The notes: generated from the letters alone by a model not told the origin. Positions 23,770 through 35,640 are shown, counted from the first letter of the stretch. The stretch is DNA of 64,000 bases from Glandiceps talaboti (GCF_964340395.1 NC_135557.1:21355225-21419224), one strand, 5' to 3'. Made by a program: numbers and translations.

Positions 23770-24740
23770 AGGGCGTGAGCAACAATTTTCCATCAAGTTC
23801 TTGTTCATCATTATTTCAGTATCTTGAATCGCTAATTAATATCTAATCATAATACACAGAGAAACACATATATTTAACTCGATCGAATCGCGCTGGAATA
23901 CAAATTTAAATAGAATATACAGGAGGCTGCGCTGTGGAGTATACCGATTAAATAGTGCCCTCAATGGTCATAGAATTTACTTCTCTGTCTTGTCGCGCGA
24001 TCGCGAGATCAAATGATTTGAATCTTGGAATTTGAAAATTCAACCTCCACGAGCTCAGCATTTATTTGCTCAATTTGCTCAATTTGCTCATTTGCTAAAA
24101 AAGAAGGGGTAGGACACTTGGTGTTCTTTTTTGTCGAAAGATTGAAACCACATCGCCCTCATTCATGGACGCTTTCTGTTTGGGCAGACTTACGAGTATT
24201 TGTTTAATCTGTCAAATTATGTTGTTACGTTTTCTCCTTAATTCAAAGTGTATATTTTGAAGAGACACAGAGATATGAAGACAGCTGTTTAATGATTATA
24301 ATTACGTAATTTTATGAAAATTTCGAAATGATATAGACCGGCATCAACTGTGTGTTCGAGCCTACCGCAACTCTTCAGCACCAATTAATATTGAAGTATA
24401 AATAAAAGTAAAATGTTATCAATTGTGTTTTTGTTTATTTCCCTCGCAAAAGACACAACGTTTCGGAGCTTCATTTCAAATAATGCTGTTTTGGCAACTG
24501 ATCTGTTTTGATGACCCGCAAACTCCATAACGTACTGCAGCATGCGAAAAATATATCTCACCAAAAGAGGACAGCAGATGGTATCAAGCTTCGAGAGAAA
24601 ATTCATGGATCATATGTTCGATTTGAAGCGTCCTGATTGGTTTATTCAATGCCGTGTCCTACCCCTCGAGCATGGCAAGCAGTGTGTCAGCTGTCACGAG
24701 CACACTAAACGTCGATTTTGCACCATGTCTATCCGTATAC
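23770..24740. promoter_or_regulatory. CpG-rich island, candidate promoter or inserted segment
   Basis: Most of the window is strongly CpG-depleted, but this stretch carries a CpG roughly every 25-30 bases, including the palindrome-like TCGCGCGATCGCGA (23993-24006), ATTACGTAAT (24301-24310, a PAR/C-EBP-type bZIP site) and an inverted CCAAT near 24635-24645. Copies of one tandem repeat flank it on both sides (GTCTGGAGATGTGACTGT near 23700 and near 24780), so it interrupts that array. Either it is an unmethylated promoter region or a relatively young insertion. Short ORFs on both strands (24542-24763 +, 24385-24606 -) have no recognisable family. It lies 15-16 kb upstream of the minus-strand signal-peptide exon, so it could serve that gene, but nothing links them directly. 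Confidence 0.4.
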
Positions 24741-25075
24741 TATTAGCTAACACCTGGTCATAGTCTGGAACTATGTCACACTGTCTGGAGATGTGACTGT
24801 TAACCAACACCTGGTATTAGTCTAGAACTATGTCACACTATATTCAGAGTGTGACTATTAGCTAACACCCTCCTGGTATTAGCTAGTCACTGTGTCACAC
24901 TGTCTTTAGCACAGAAACTTAGTATCGGTGCTCATATCTCAAGAAGCTTTGGTGTGGATCATCTTGATACAATAACACAAAGACAAGTCTCTTGGTTACA
25001 CGTACTCTTGAAATGTGACTGTTGGCTAACACCTGGCCTTATTCTCTCACTCTATCACACTAGCCTGCGACCACA
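24730..25075. repeat. Tandem repeat of about 60 bp, continuing from 23690
   Basis: CTGTCTGGAGATGTGACTGT, TAGCTAACACCTGG and ATTAGTCTAGAACTATGTCA recur about five times. Related units at 23690-23765 lie on the other side of the CpG-rich island. Confidence 0.65.
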
Positions 25076-25884
25076 TCTATTGACACTGAAAGGTACTCAA
25101 AATAAAGTACCTGCACAAGTGCTCTCCTAAACACTACACAGGTGTTATACCAATCAATAGAATCTAATCTTTAAGTTAATCAGAACACACACTAGGTGGA
25201 CAGACTCTATAAAACCCCAGGTGTTTATGTATGATTGCACTGTGATCAAATGAAAATCTGCAAGACATTTGAGAAATCAGACTCCATACAGTTTGTCGTC
25301 TATCATTTATTCTTTGATGAAATAATAACTTTCAACAATATCATTTCTAATAAAATTACTTACAGAGAAATGAATGATTTCAAATGTTGCCAAATAATAA
25401 ACAAGGCAATGTTTTATATGCAATCAAGCAGACAGGAGTATAACACTGACTAGATGTCACAAGTATGGATGTACAAATGTTATTGTCATTCATGGAAGGA
25501 TTGCTGTAAAAACAGAGGAAACAGTAAGCACTGTAATTGGCATCTAACAATCTTTTATTTGTCATAATAGAAAATATTCCGCATTTGATAAGTTTATTAG
25601 TTATTTCAATTGTCAATACATGACATATGAACACACACTAACCATTTTTACCAAAATTTCTTCAATTTGTAAATCAATTATTCAGCTCATCTCTATTTCG
25701 TGATACTAGTTTATGTATAAGTATCACTCTGTGTCTGTATTAGCTTATGTAGTGTACATGTGTCACAGTACCTACCTCTCAATGTGTACCGGTCTGTGGA
25801 TGTGGCTACTGTATGTGTGCCTACCTGTGTCTTTCTGTCTGTCTATGTTTACCTACCTGCCTGTCTACCTGGCTATCTCCCTAC

Positions 25885-26050
25885 TTGTCTGTCTGTCTGT
25901 CTGTCTGTCTGTATGTATGTATGTATGTGTCTGTCCATGTATGTATGTATGTATGTATGTATGTATGTATGTATGCATGTCTGTATGCATGCATGTATGT
26001 ATGTATGTATGTATGTATGTATGTATGTATGTATGTATGTATGTCTGTCC
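25885..26050. repeat. Composite (GTCT)n-(GTAT)n microsatellite
   Basis: Seven or so GTCT units are followed by long GTAT runs interrupted by GTCC and GCAT. Overlapping ORFs on both strands (CMYVCMYV and IHTYIHTY repeats) are by-products. Confidence 0.95.
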
Positions 26051-26147
26051 ATCTACCTGTGTCTGTGTGTGGGATGGAAGTGTATGAAAGAGAGTGGTTA
26101 GAGTGAGACACACTGACCTATGGAGAGACAGCAATACAGAGTGTCAG

Positions 26148-26218
26148 AAATAGAAAGAAAGAAAGAAAGAAAGAGGGAAAGCATTGGGGTAAAAGAAAGT
26201 CAGAAAGTCAGAAAGAGT

Positions 26219-26284
<66 letters not shown>
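26148..26284. repeat. (AAGA)n and (GA)n microsatellites
   Basis: About five AAGA units (26150-26172) are followed, after a short gap with AGTCAGAA repeats, by an uninterrupted (GA)n of about 64 bp. Confidence 0.95.
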
Positions 26285-26286
<2 letters not shown>

Positions 26287-26429
26287 GAAAAAGAAAATAT
26301 GCTGATGTCTTTGTGTTTGCACCTACTATATCTTCTCTATTTTCATGCTTAGTTAGTATCACCTTTATCAAACAATTCATGACAATATTTGATGCCATCT
26401 CAGTCATAGTACAAAGAAACTAGATATTC

Positions 26430-28235
26430 CTAGCTGTAAAGTGTCTATTATAACAAGGTGTACAGTAGTTTCATATCTTCTCAGTTTACAGGATATCTCA
26501 TTACATTTTTGTTCAGAATTATTTAGTGAGACAAAACCAAGATGAAAAGGTAGAACATGTTAACTAAGTGGGTGTTATGTGACATTTAAATAGAATGAAT
26601 ATGGCATTTATAAAATGACACTCATTTAGACTACAAGACGACTTTCTCTGTCCGACGCCATGGCGACACTCTCTCAAGGCATATTTGATGCAGAGTCAAA
26701 ATTATCTTTATGTAGATATGGAGCCATGTAGACTGAGTATTGCCGTGAGTCTCAATGGCTACACTATCCTCATTAGTACTACAACAAATCGTTACTTTCA
26801 TTTGATGTGGTCCGGTCTAAATTTGGCTTTTCTTTTGAATTGATTTGACGCTATATGCTTCATCATTTCATCTTTGTTTCTATGGCAACCCCATTGAAAG
26901 TTGGTACATCTTGAGGGTAATTCTGTTTCTCATTTAGTGGGTATACTTTCAGCCGGTGACCTTTGGTGACCTTTGCAGAGCTCTGACTACCATCATGTTG
27001 ACATACAGGAAATGAAAGAAGGAGTCGAATTCATTGTGAGTAGATGAGTTGGATGAATTGTGATTGGATGTTTTCATCTTTGCCTTCCTTCCTATCTCCT
27101 AAGATATGCCTAGCAGTTCTTCACCTGTGTTCCATTTCACTTTTATCTCTTAGTTCTGACTTTTGGAGATGATAGCTTCACAATTTTTTCTTCATGTTTA
27201 TCCCGAGGGAGAGCATACTTTGTTATCATATCATTCCTGAATGGACAATATGGCTTTGAAGAGGAACACAGAGTATAGTATGCAGCAAGTGTTCATGGGT
27301 AGAAAATCAACAGTATGTGTAGACTAAAATCACCTAGCATAAAATTCTGACTGCAGTAGTACATAAGAGAGATATTATCAGTATTGGCATATCTCAAAGG
27401 CATAAATCTGAAATTTGCCAGAAGGCTGCGGTATGAAGTGTGTGGGTTTTTTTCTAAAAACTTAAATGATAACAAGTCACTTACTAGTTTGGAAGCTTTA
27501 GTAGCAACATTTAGCTGATGACAAATGTTACAGTAACAGACAGTGTTTTTTTATTTCAAGGTTTAAGGAACCCCAGTAAGAGAGGGGAAATATGGTAACC
27601 CTGGTTACAGATGGGTAATCTGGTAACACTGGTAACAGGCAAGGAAGTATGGTATAATCAGCATAGATTTCTAAACCTTAAAACAGGTTGGAAACCCAAA
27701 CAAAAAGGAAAACTCATCTATAAATTATAATCTTAATGAAAAGACTGCATAATTCATGTACAACATTACATGCAGTATAAAAAAGGTCTGAGTTAATAAT
27801 GTATGTCACTTTCACTAAAAACCCTCCAAGAAATAGTCTAAGATAATTTTTACCATCCCTACATTTTACGTTGTTAAAAGACAAGTTAAAAGTTGACAAA
27901 ACGTAATCAATCACTCTAGTTGATAAATCTGGCTTTACTGAATATAATAAGTTTGGACAAAATTAAAGTTTTACCTTACCTAAACATTTAGGTTATGAAA
28001 TCATAATGATATTGAATGGAAGAAGGCATTTTAGAACATTAGGTACAATTATCATACAGAACTCAGACTATGAGGTATCATATATAATTTAGAATGCAAA
28101 TAACGTTTCGTTTACATGTGGTATAAAGTATTCATATTAGTCTTGCTCCAATTTTGTCAAAAAATCTGGGATGCACATGAGCTAAAAATCAGGGGTACAA
28201 GTCTATATAAATTTCAGCCGGTTAGCTTTCAGATA
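26430..28235. other. No gene recognised; a few motif candidates
   Basis: Near 26640-26670 there is a small CpG cluster with GACGCCATGGCGAC, whose ATG opens 23 codons (MATLSQGIFDAESKLSL onwards) before a stop. The DR4 motif is at 26957. The stretch near 27590-27640 has GGTAACCCTGGTTAC and CTGGTAACACTGGTAAC. None of these defines a gene. Confidence 0.4.
26957..26972 (-). promoter_or_regulatory. DR4 nuclear-receptor-type motif
   Basis: The minus strand reads AGGTCACCAAAGGTCA: two perfect half-sites with a 4-bp spacer, the arrangement preferred by thyroid-hormone-receptor and LXR-type heterodimers. An X-box half-site (ATGGCAAC) lies 75 bp upstream. Confidence 0.3.
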
Positions 28236-28239
28236 CAAG

Positions 28240-28357
28240 CATTCTGACTTCAAAAATGCTTTATGCTTGGAACCAAGCCTACAATGGAAACCACTACATC
28301 ACAGCACCAAACTCCATTTAATTACACTATACAAAGAGTGTAATTTAATAATGTATG
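28240..28357 (+). pseudogene. LINE reverse-transcriptase ORF C-terminal relic, upstream part
   Basis: The reading frame ALCLEPSLQWKPLHHS, continuing with KLHLITLYKE, resembles the stretch near the C-terminus of CR1/Jockey-type non-LTR retrotransposon ORF2 proteins, where a motif of the type LxWxPLxxRRxxxRLTLxYKI is followed by HGL. It stops matching where a SINE begins. The continuation (IHGI) is found on the far side of that SINE, so the SINE split this ORF. No catalytic domain is present; this is a truncated, dead copy. Confidence 0.55.
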
Positions 28358-28644
28358 GGCTGTCGGTGGCCGAGCGGTTAGCTCGTACGCCTCTTACCTC
28401 TGCAGTCTGGGTTCGAACCCGCCTGGTGTTGGCTGGGTTTGATTTAAAATTTATCTAGGTCTGCATGTAAGAAGGGTGATGCTCAGTTTGACCCTGCCGA
28501 ACAACGCAGGTTTTCCCCGGGCACTCCGGTTTCCTCCTGCTTCTTCAACACTAGGGCACTAGGGCGCTGCTCTGCGGCGACCATTCAACAAATTTCCGAA
28601 TTTATTTGGACAAATAAAGATTATTATTATTATTATTATTATTA
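28358..28644 (+). mobile_element. tRNA-derived SINE with (ATT)n tail
   Basis: The 5' head has a perfect RNA polymerase III box A, TGGCCGAGCGG (28367-28377), and box B, GGTTCGAACCC (28410-28420), spaced as in a tRNA of Ser/Leu-like type. A body follows with GTTTTCCCCGGGCACTCCGG and TTTCCTCCTGC (about 28511-28541), similar to the conserved central domains of some animal SINE superfamilies (possibly Nin-DC type, from memory). The 3' end reads ACAAATAAAGATT and then repeated ATT to 28644. The element has no protein. It would depend on a partner LINE for movement. The exact 5' end is uncertain by about 25 bases because no clear target duplication could be fixed. Confidence 0.8.
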
Positions 28645-28947
28645 AGAAATCCATGGTATATCACACCTCACAATATTCAGCTTAAACCAGTACATGCAAT
28701 AAGAACTATAAGGCAAAGCAGATATCCACATTTCCTGAATGAACCATCTTTCAACAAAACATGATAACAATATTCACTTTATCTCTGATCAATCCGTGAA
28801 TGGAACCTACTACCCGTAACTGTTCGTGCAGCCAAAGACATCAACTCTTTCAAAGCACTTCTCCAACAAGAAAACTTTCAAGAATTGCAAACTATAGAGC
28901 ACATCAAATATTGTAAACTCATCACATCACTCCTGATACCACACTGA
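28645..28947 (+). pseudogene. LINE reverse-transcriptase ORF C-terminal relic, downstream part
   Basis: After the SINE tail the sequence resumes as a decayed LINE C-terminus: IHGI, then (after a frame shift) RQSRYPHFLNEPSFNKT, three stops near YSLYL, and then an open run from 28789 to TGA at 28945-28947. The open run begins SIREWNLLPVTVRAAKDINS and continues FKALL. The pattern FFPRTIREWNxLP followed by SFKxxL is characteristic of CR1/L2/Jockey-like ORF2 C-termini. The stops and the shift show it is dead. The following 3' UTR could not be delimited. Confidence 0.65.
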
Positions 28948-29694
28948 CCTGTGCATGATAACCGCAAGGTGTTTTGCACAGTATCAAATAGAAGAAGCAG
29001 CTTACATAAGATGTAATATGATATCAGGTCATTTTTATGTTAGATTATATCATGATGCGACCATTACTTATTCTGAGTAACACAACTCCATTTCAGTTGG
29101 CAGTCCAATTTTACACTTCAATAAACCCATCATATAATATATTGTTAGTAATATTGCTAATATTTATGGATTACTGTACAAAATGTCTTAAATGGAAATA
29201 AGTGCAACAATACCATGAAATAAGTCATTAATAAATTAGAAACAATACGCCTCTAGTAAACGGATTGTCTAATGATGAATAATCTCTTTCTTATCGTGTC
29301 AGTTATTAATGGTAAAAATGATAAATTATGCATCATATCATTGGACAATATTGCTGTTACTAAAAATAGTTCATATGAAATGAGAAATTGGTATTGGTTT
29401 TCTGATGACAGGACGTGATATCTCAAACTATCACATTATAACTAGATTTGTAATCACATTGTTATTTTATGCACTAAATAAGCTATCCTTCAATGACACT
29501 AGTTATCAGCTAGTATTTCCATCAATATTAAATACATAATTGTAGAACAAACCTATGTAGTTCCACTCCAGTACACTGCAAACAATCTGGGTACATGAGA
29601 AATGAATTAAACAAAGACGACTCAACCATGACAAAGTTTTAAAAATACATCTGTCTACAGTTTCATTTGGCAGTTATGATTGCTACAAATGAAT

Positions 29695-29905
29695 CACAGT
29701 GCAGCATACTGATCATGTGATGACTATAAACCAATTGGATCACTAAAAGCCAATGACATTACAGCATACTGATCATGTGATGAAAAGAAGCCAATAAGAT
29801 GGAAGCATATTGATCATCAAGTGAATATAGCAGCCAATCACATCACAGTACATTGATCCTGGACACTAAAGCAGCCAATCAGACAGTACTGTCAACTGAT
29901 CACAT
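29695..29905. repeat. Tandem repeat with CCAAT pentamers
   Basis: CAGCATACTGATCATGTGAT recurs at 29702 and 29763 with shorter versions at 29803 and 29846; each is followed by CCAATNNGAT or CCAATCA. Confidence 0.55.
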
Positions 29906-30711
29906 GAAATACGCATTCAAATCACTTTATCACCTGACATAATGTAAAACTTTGTCTAAACACAAGTATGTAAAACAATCAGAATAATAATTATTCAACT
30001 ATGACAGTGACATATACAATCCAATGAAATTACAAGAAATGCAAGACAGTCAGGTGACAGGAAAGAACCAATTAGGATTCAACAGATGATGAATTTACAT
30101 ATTTGGAAAAAATAATAAATAAAATGTTTTGGAGTACCTCTATATCTGTAAATATCAAAAGTCACTCGACAACGTTCACAATTATTCACGGAAAATGGCA
30201 AACGAATGCTTTTATCAAATGATACCGATGTTTAACAACAACCTCAACTCTGGGTTATTCTTAATACTAACACTTCTATTCAACTTTCTTCCTTGTGAAG
30301 AAACTAACAACCAACTTGGATAAAGACATCATTTCTTGTTACCCTGACAACATCCATGTGTGTTTTTCATCTTTCTATTGCATTGCCCCTATCAACTCTC
30401 ATAACAATCATTTTAATTGGTTTCTTGAAAGTGCACTGCTTGTTGTCATGTCAACCAAGAAATAATAACATTGCTATGGTAACAGGATCTATTTGAATTT
30501 CTTAAATCAGTGACACATGAAGCTTAGAAAATGTACATATAGTTATGATTCTTTTGTCTGGTGAGACGGAGATGTTTCACGAAACAATCACCAAGACGAT
30601 GTACAGTCAAATCTATATACAAAACAGCACATTCCTGGCATGTAACAATGTTAGTACTGATACAAGTAAATATACTTGTAACAGCCACACTGTTCTTATA
30701 GGGCCAAAAAT

Positions 30712-30830
30712 ATACATACATACATACATACATACATACATACATACCGGGTACATATGTACAATCATACATACATACATACATACATACATACATACAT
30801 ACATACATACACATACACACACATATGTAC
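30712..30830. repeat. (ATAC)n microsatellite
   Basis: Two ATAC tracts are separated by CCGGGTACATATGTACAATC. Confidence 0.95.
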
Positions 30831-31229
30831 GTACATACTCACACACATATTTTGCCAGGCAGAATTGTCTTGTAATTCCATTTTACATACAGTACTGCAT
30901 TATTCACTATCTATTAAATATTAAAATTACCAAAAAAACCAGTGTATCTAATTTATGTTTAGAATCTTACAATAAACTTCTCTCTAATGGACTTCTCAGA
31001 AGTTAATTCATTTTGGCATTTGATATATAAAATATGTAAAAATATTGAAGATAAGGGACTCTGTTTATTCTTATGCATCAATTTTTTTTAGATTTTCAAG
31101 ACAGATCACTAGCTGACTAGATTAACCGATATAACATAACTTGAAATTCTATCCCTGGAATAAATTTATTATTAAATGAAGTATTATCTACATAATCTCA
31201 AAGCATTGTCTCAAGTGGCTACCACTTAA

Positions 31230-32045
31230 TTATTAACACTGTATTGAATGTATGAACGTATAGCCATTCACTGAACACTTCCCAGACACTGTATTGAATG
31301 TATGAACTTATAGCCATTCACTGAACACTTCCTAAACAATATATCAAATGTATGACAACCCAGCCATTCAATGAACACTTCATAGACGATGTATTGGATG
31401 TACATCAACATGGTCATTCAATGAACACTTCCTAAACACTAAATGCATGACAACCCAGCCATTCAATGAACACTTAATTCACAGACACTGTATTAGTGTA
31501 TGAACTTATAGCCATTCACTGAACACTTCGCAGACACTATATTAGATGTATACATCAACGTGGCCATTCAATGTCCACTTCCTAAACACTATATTAAATG
31601 CATAACAACCCAGCCATTCAATGAACACTTAATTCACAGACACTGTATTAAGACAGCCTGGCTATTCAATGAACCCTTCCCAGACACTATATTGAATGCA
31701 GGAAATTAACCTGGGCATTCACTGAACACTTCACAGACACTATATTGAATGCAGGAAATTAACCTGGCCATTCACTGAACACTTCACAGACACTATATTG
31801 AATGCAGGAAATTAACCTGGCCATTCACTGAACACTTCACAGACACTATATTGAATGCAGGAAATTAACCTGGCCATTCACTGAACACTTCACAGACACT
31901 ATATTGAATGCAGGAAATTAACCTGGCCATTCACTGAACACTTCACAGACACTATATTGAATGCAGGAAATTAACCTGGGCATTCACTGAACACTTCACG
32001 GACACTGTATTAAATGCATGACAACCTAGCCATTCAAAGAACACT
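31230..32045. repeat. 53-60-bp minisatellite with a homogenised core
   Basis: All units share GCCATTCANTGAACACTTC. From about 31680 to 31990 the unit is 53 bp (CACTATATTGAATGCAGGAA, then ATTAACCTGG) and about six copies are almost identical. Units to the left (31230-31680) and at the right edge are diverged and vary in length. The pattern indicates recent amplification within an older array. Confidence 0.85.
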
Positions 32046-32049
32046 TCTC

Positions 32050-33010
32050 AGCCGGTCACACAACAAAAACGAATACATTAAATTACAGAAAACAAAGACA
32101 ACATGATATATTATCAAGAATGATCTAAGCTGTATTGAGAGATGACATTTTAGGTACAATTAATTAATAACGATATTGTTTCATTTTCAAACTAACATCA
32201 ATCAACACTGAATTAATATGAACAATCTTTCCGCTTCCGTTCACATGATTTAGATCGGAATTGAACGCCCAAGTAGAAAAGAACGACTGGCAATGATTGG
32301 CTAACAGAGTTTTCAATAGTACTTACACGAACTGTTTTGTACTTAGTAGTATTTTAGAGTCAATTCTGTAAATTGCAGCCCCAGGCAGTGGTATGGGTCA
32401 CATTATAAAACACATACATTATAACGCAACTATGCACTGTACAATACTACAAGAGGCCCATGGTCTACAACTAAGGTTCTCTGCAGACAGACAGACAAAC
32501 AAATTCTGGGTTATTTTGCTTTACGTACTTTGAGATGATAATTGATGTAATTGGCACAAATATTGAAATGAGATATATAAGAAGTACGAATAAATTAAGT
32601 TAGTATCACAATCAGACAATGTTGTCCACACTCTGAGTAATCTAATACCGTATTCTGTCTGATATTTGTTCATGTTGTTTTACTTTTTATCAAACTTTAA
32701 TTTCATTAGTTGATTTTTAGCTGGATTGAGTTTCAAGGCAGACTATGTATAGTTTTCATCCAATCACTCACACCTCATCAGTATTACTGTAGTTATTGCT
32801 GACATAGCTTGAATTGAACATTCAAAATTGGTTAATAAACAAATTAAGTTAATACTTTCTGAAGTGGACCATTTGACCATTAATGTAAGGAAATGATAGT
32901 ATACAACATAGACTGCTGTGATGAGTATTATGTGTAAATGCAAAGTTTTGATGACTTCCTTACTTCACCTCGTTCATTCTCTAATATCACATGATGTTAA
33001 TTATATGTTA
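32050..33010. other. Nothing identified
   Basis: AT-rich unique-looking sequence without long ORFs, strong splice-flanked open stretches or repeats that I could recognise. Confidence 0.5.
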
Positions 33011-33029
33011 TAGGTGTGTCGTATGTGTG

Positions 33030-33132
33030 TGTGCATGCGTGCGTGCGTGCTTGTGTGGCTGCCTACCTGTCTACGTGTGTGTGTGTGTGTGGGTGTATGT
33101 GTGCCTATAACCTACCTGCCTGCCTGTTTGTA

Positions 33133-33187
<55 letters not shown>

Positions 33188-33200
33188 TTGTCTTGTCTCT
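33030..33200. repeat. GT-rich stretch and (TGTC)n microsatellite
   Basis: Degenerate GTGC/GTGT sequence leads to TGCC units and then about sixteen TGTC units (33133-33190) with TGTT interruptions. Confidence 0.95.
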
Positions 33201-33449
33201 GTCTGATTTGATTATTTATATATTTAGACAACAGGTAAAAGAACACATGAAATTAATTTATTATGACAATCTAATCAAATATTTGAAATTATCGTTATCC
33301 AAAATATCTATAGTATAGTTATTTTATGAATAATTACCTCACATGTCTAGTTCACTAATTGAACTGACCCCATAACTATGGATGCATTATATGACACTGG
33401 TAATCCAGCCTTCAGTTTACTTTATAGATGCAAACTAAATATATTGTTC

Positions 33450-33567
33450 TTCAATGTGGTAGATTACACGTCTAGTGGGTGATAGCGGTTCCTCTGTTGT
33501 TTGATTGTAATCACTGTGTGATCAACATAGCGTAAACATTTTAAATCCCAAAACATACACTGTATAT
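33450..33567. repeat. Dispersed repeat, copy 2 of 2
   Basis: It is the partner of 21666-21775, in the same orientation, with TTCAATGTGGTAGATTACAC as the strictly conserved core. Confidence 0.4.
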
Positions 33568-33673
33568 GATTACCATTTTTTGGTCACATGACTGGACATA
33601 ACCAATAATTAGTATGATGGATTGGGCCTACTGAGGTAACTCAGCAAAACATCTTGGCCAGAAACACTTTACT

Positions 33674-33879
<206 letters not shown>

Positions 33880-33899
33880 CATCTCCTTATATCATATAT

Positions 33900-35240
33900 G
33901 TATATACCTGTATATGAAAACTTTTTGAGCAGAGTCCTGTTGAGACCATCTACTTTTCATTTGCATATGTATGTTCATAATTTATACATCATCATCATAT
34001 GTATGTCTGATGGGAGCCCGAGTAAAACACTTTGAATCACCCAGGTAGACTCTACTCACTTAATACTACCCTGTGAAAACAATGCTATCGATATATTTGA
34101 TTAAATTTCTACTAATTTATCCTAAAACTATTTATATATCATATAACAACCTTAAACCTTGGATAAAAATTTAAGGTTACATCAGAAATCATGATGTGCT
34201 AGTAAAAGTAATTTGTACGCTCTTAAAATCTAAGTAAGAAATAAGTAAGATATCAGCTACAAAAATAAGAGGCCACTGTTGGATAAAACAATGATTGAAT
34301 TTCAACATACTTTCATCAGCAAATATGGTGCTGATAAATCATACAAGTTCTGTTGATTTATGGTTTGTAAATAAAATTCCAGTATTTGTAATTAAGATTG
34401 TAGCCTTCAGCTAAGATGTGTTAGATTTCACTTCTCAATTACGATTGTATCGCCTTCTCTCAATATTTCACTAAATAACACAATATCTTATCAGTTTCAT
34501 CTATTCAGATAAACAAGGACAAAAATTGCTTTAACTTGAAAAGTGCCGCGCAAGTAAATTGTTTCATCTCTTAGCGATAGTTACTACAAAAATTGAGATA
34601 ACATAGCAAGCACCTCGGAAGTACAGTTTAAACTTTAGCTGTTACTTGTTCAAGAAAACCACAATCCATTCTCAAGAAAATCAAGAAAAAAATCTGTGGC
34701 CATCAGACACAGTATTGAAATAAAGGTCAAAATGTTATAAAAATTAAGCCATTTTTAGAATCCAATATGGCCGCCGCCGAATACTTAACTCAATTAAAAA
34801 TATAAGATTGATGACTTCCTTGACAATAAGACAGTGAGTCCAATTTTCTTAAATTTATTATTTCAAAGAACCAGAAGCAAACATCCATAAGGCAGTTTTT
34901 TGAGAGATTTTCAGTCAAATTTGTCCCTAGGCATAATAAACCTTAAGCAATAAATAACTAGAAACATTGCTATGACATCAATTCAGTATAAGTGATTCTC
35001 ACTTCAATTTGAAATACAATTTCTGGATTATCTGCAATTTCGTGTTTCGCAAACGTCAGCAATTTTTATTGGAATCTGAGCAATTGTTATACTTTTAATA
35101 TGAAAGGGGAATTTAGCTGTGACTAGCAACAACTGTACTCATAAAAGTCATAAATGTAGTAATCCACTTTCTATTAGAAGGGAGATGGGAGGGGATATTT
35201 GTTTTGACATGAAGAACTACAAGTTGAGAAAAATAGGATT
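33900..35240. other. Nothing identified apart from a GC patch
   Basis: Mostly AT-rich. CCAATATGGCCGCCGCCGAA (34763 onward) is a local GC-rich patch resembling phrases found in dispersed repeats and YY1-like sites, but it could not be assigned. Confidence 0.4.
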
Positions 35241-35242
35241 AG

Positions 35243-35640
35243 ATCTAAAAAAATAAAATGTTTGGTTCTGGTTTACCCAACCCTGCCTAGCTCTTCACTG
35301 CCGACCCTAATTTTTTTTTAAGTACTAGTATATGAGAAAAAAATGGTAAAATTGCAAATATTATGAAGTCTCACGAGAAACAGTGGATGTGGAAATTTAC
35401 TGACATAAACTTTAAAAGACAAAATAAAACTGTTCTTCCAATCTGTAATGTCTGTACATCTGATAGGAAGAAATGAATAACACAGAGACCATTTGGAAAA
35501 CAATTGAAAACCTGAACTAGACACTCACACATGAAAAAAAAAAAAAATGAAATGAAAAATGTAATTACCCCCACCTATTCTAAAATGGAGAGTAATCGGA
35601 ACCACACAATTTTTAAAAATAATTTTAGGCCTTATGGGTG
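35243..35640. repeat. Dispersed repeat family D, copy 2
   Basis: It matches the 10.1 kb copy in order and orientation (TATGAAGTCTCACGAGAAA, CCAATCTGTAATGTCTGTAC, CTGAACTAGACACTCACAC, poly-A, CTATTCTAAAATG, TTTTAGGCCT), with scattered substitutions and small gaps throughout. Confidence 0.55.

Noticed and set aside
24542-24763. 73-codon ORF with CHEHTKRRFC, considered as a zinc-binding or GIY-YIG fragment
   Set aside because: No family match could be supported and its end runs into a tandem repeat; kept only as part of the CpG-island finding.
28358-28432. A functional tRNA-Ser or tRNA-Leu gene
   Set aside because: Boxes A and B are intact, but there is no proper acceptor stem closing the unit, and the sequence continues into a SINE body and an (ATT)n tail.
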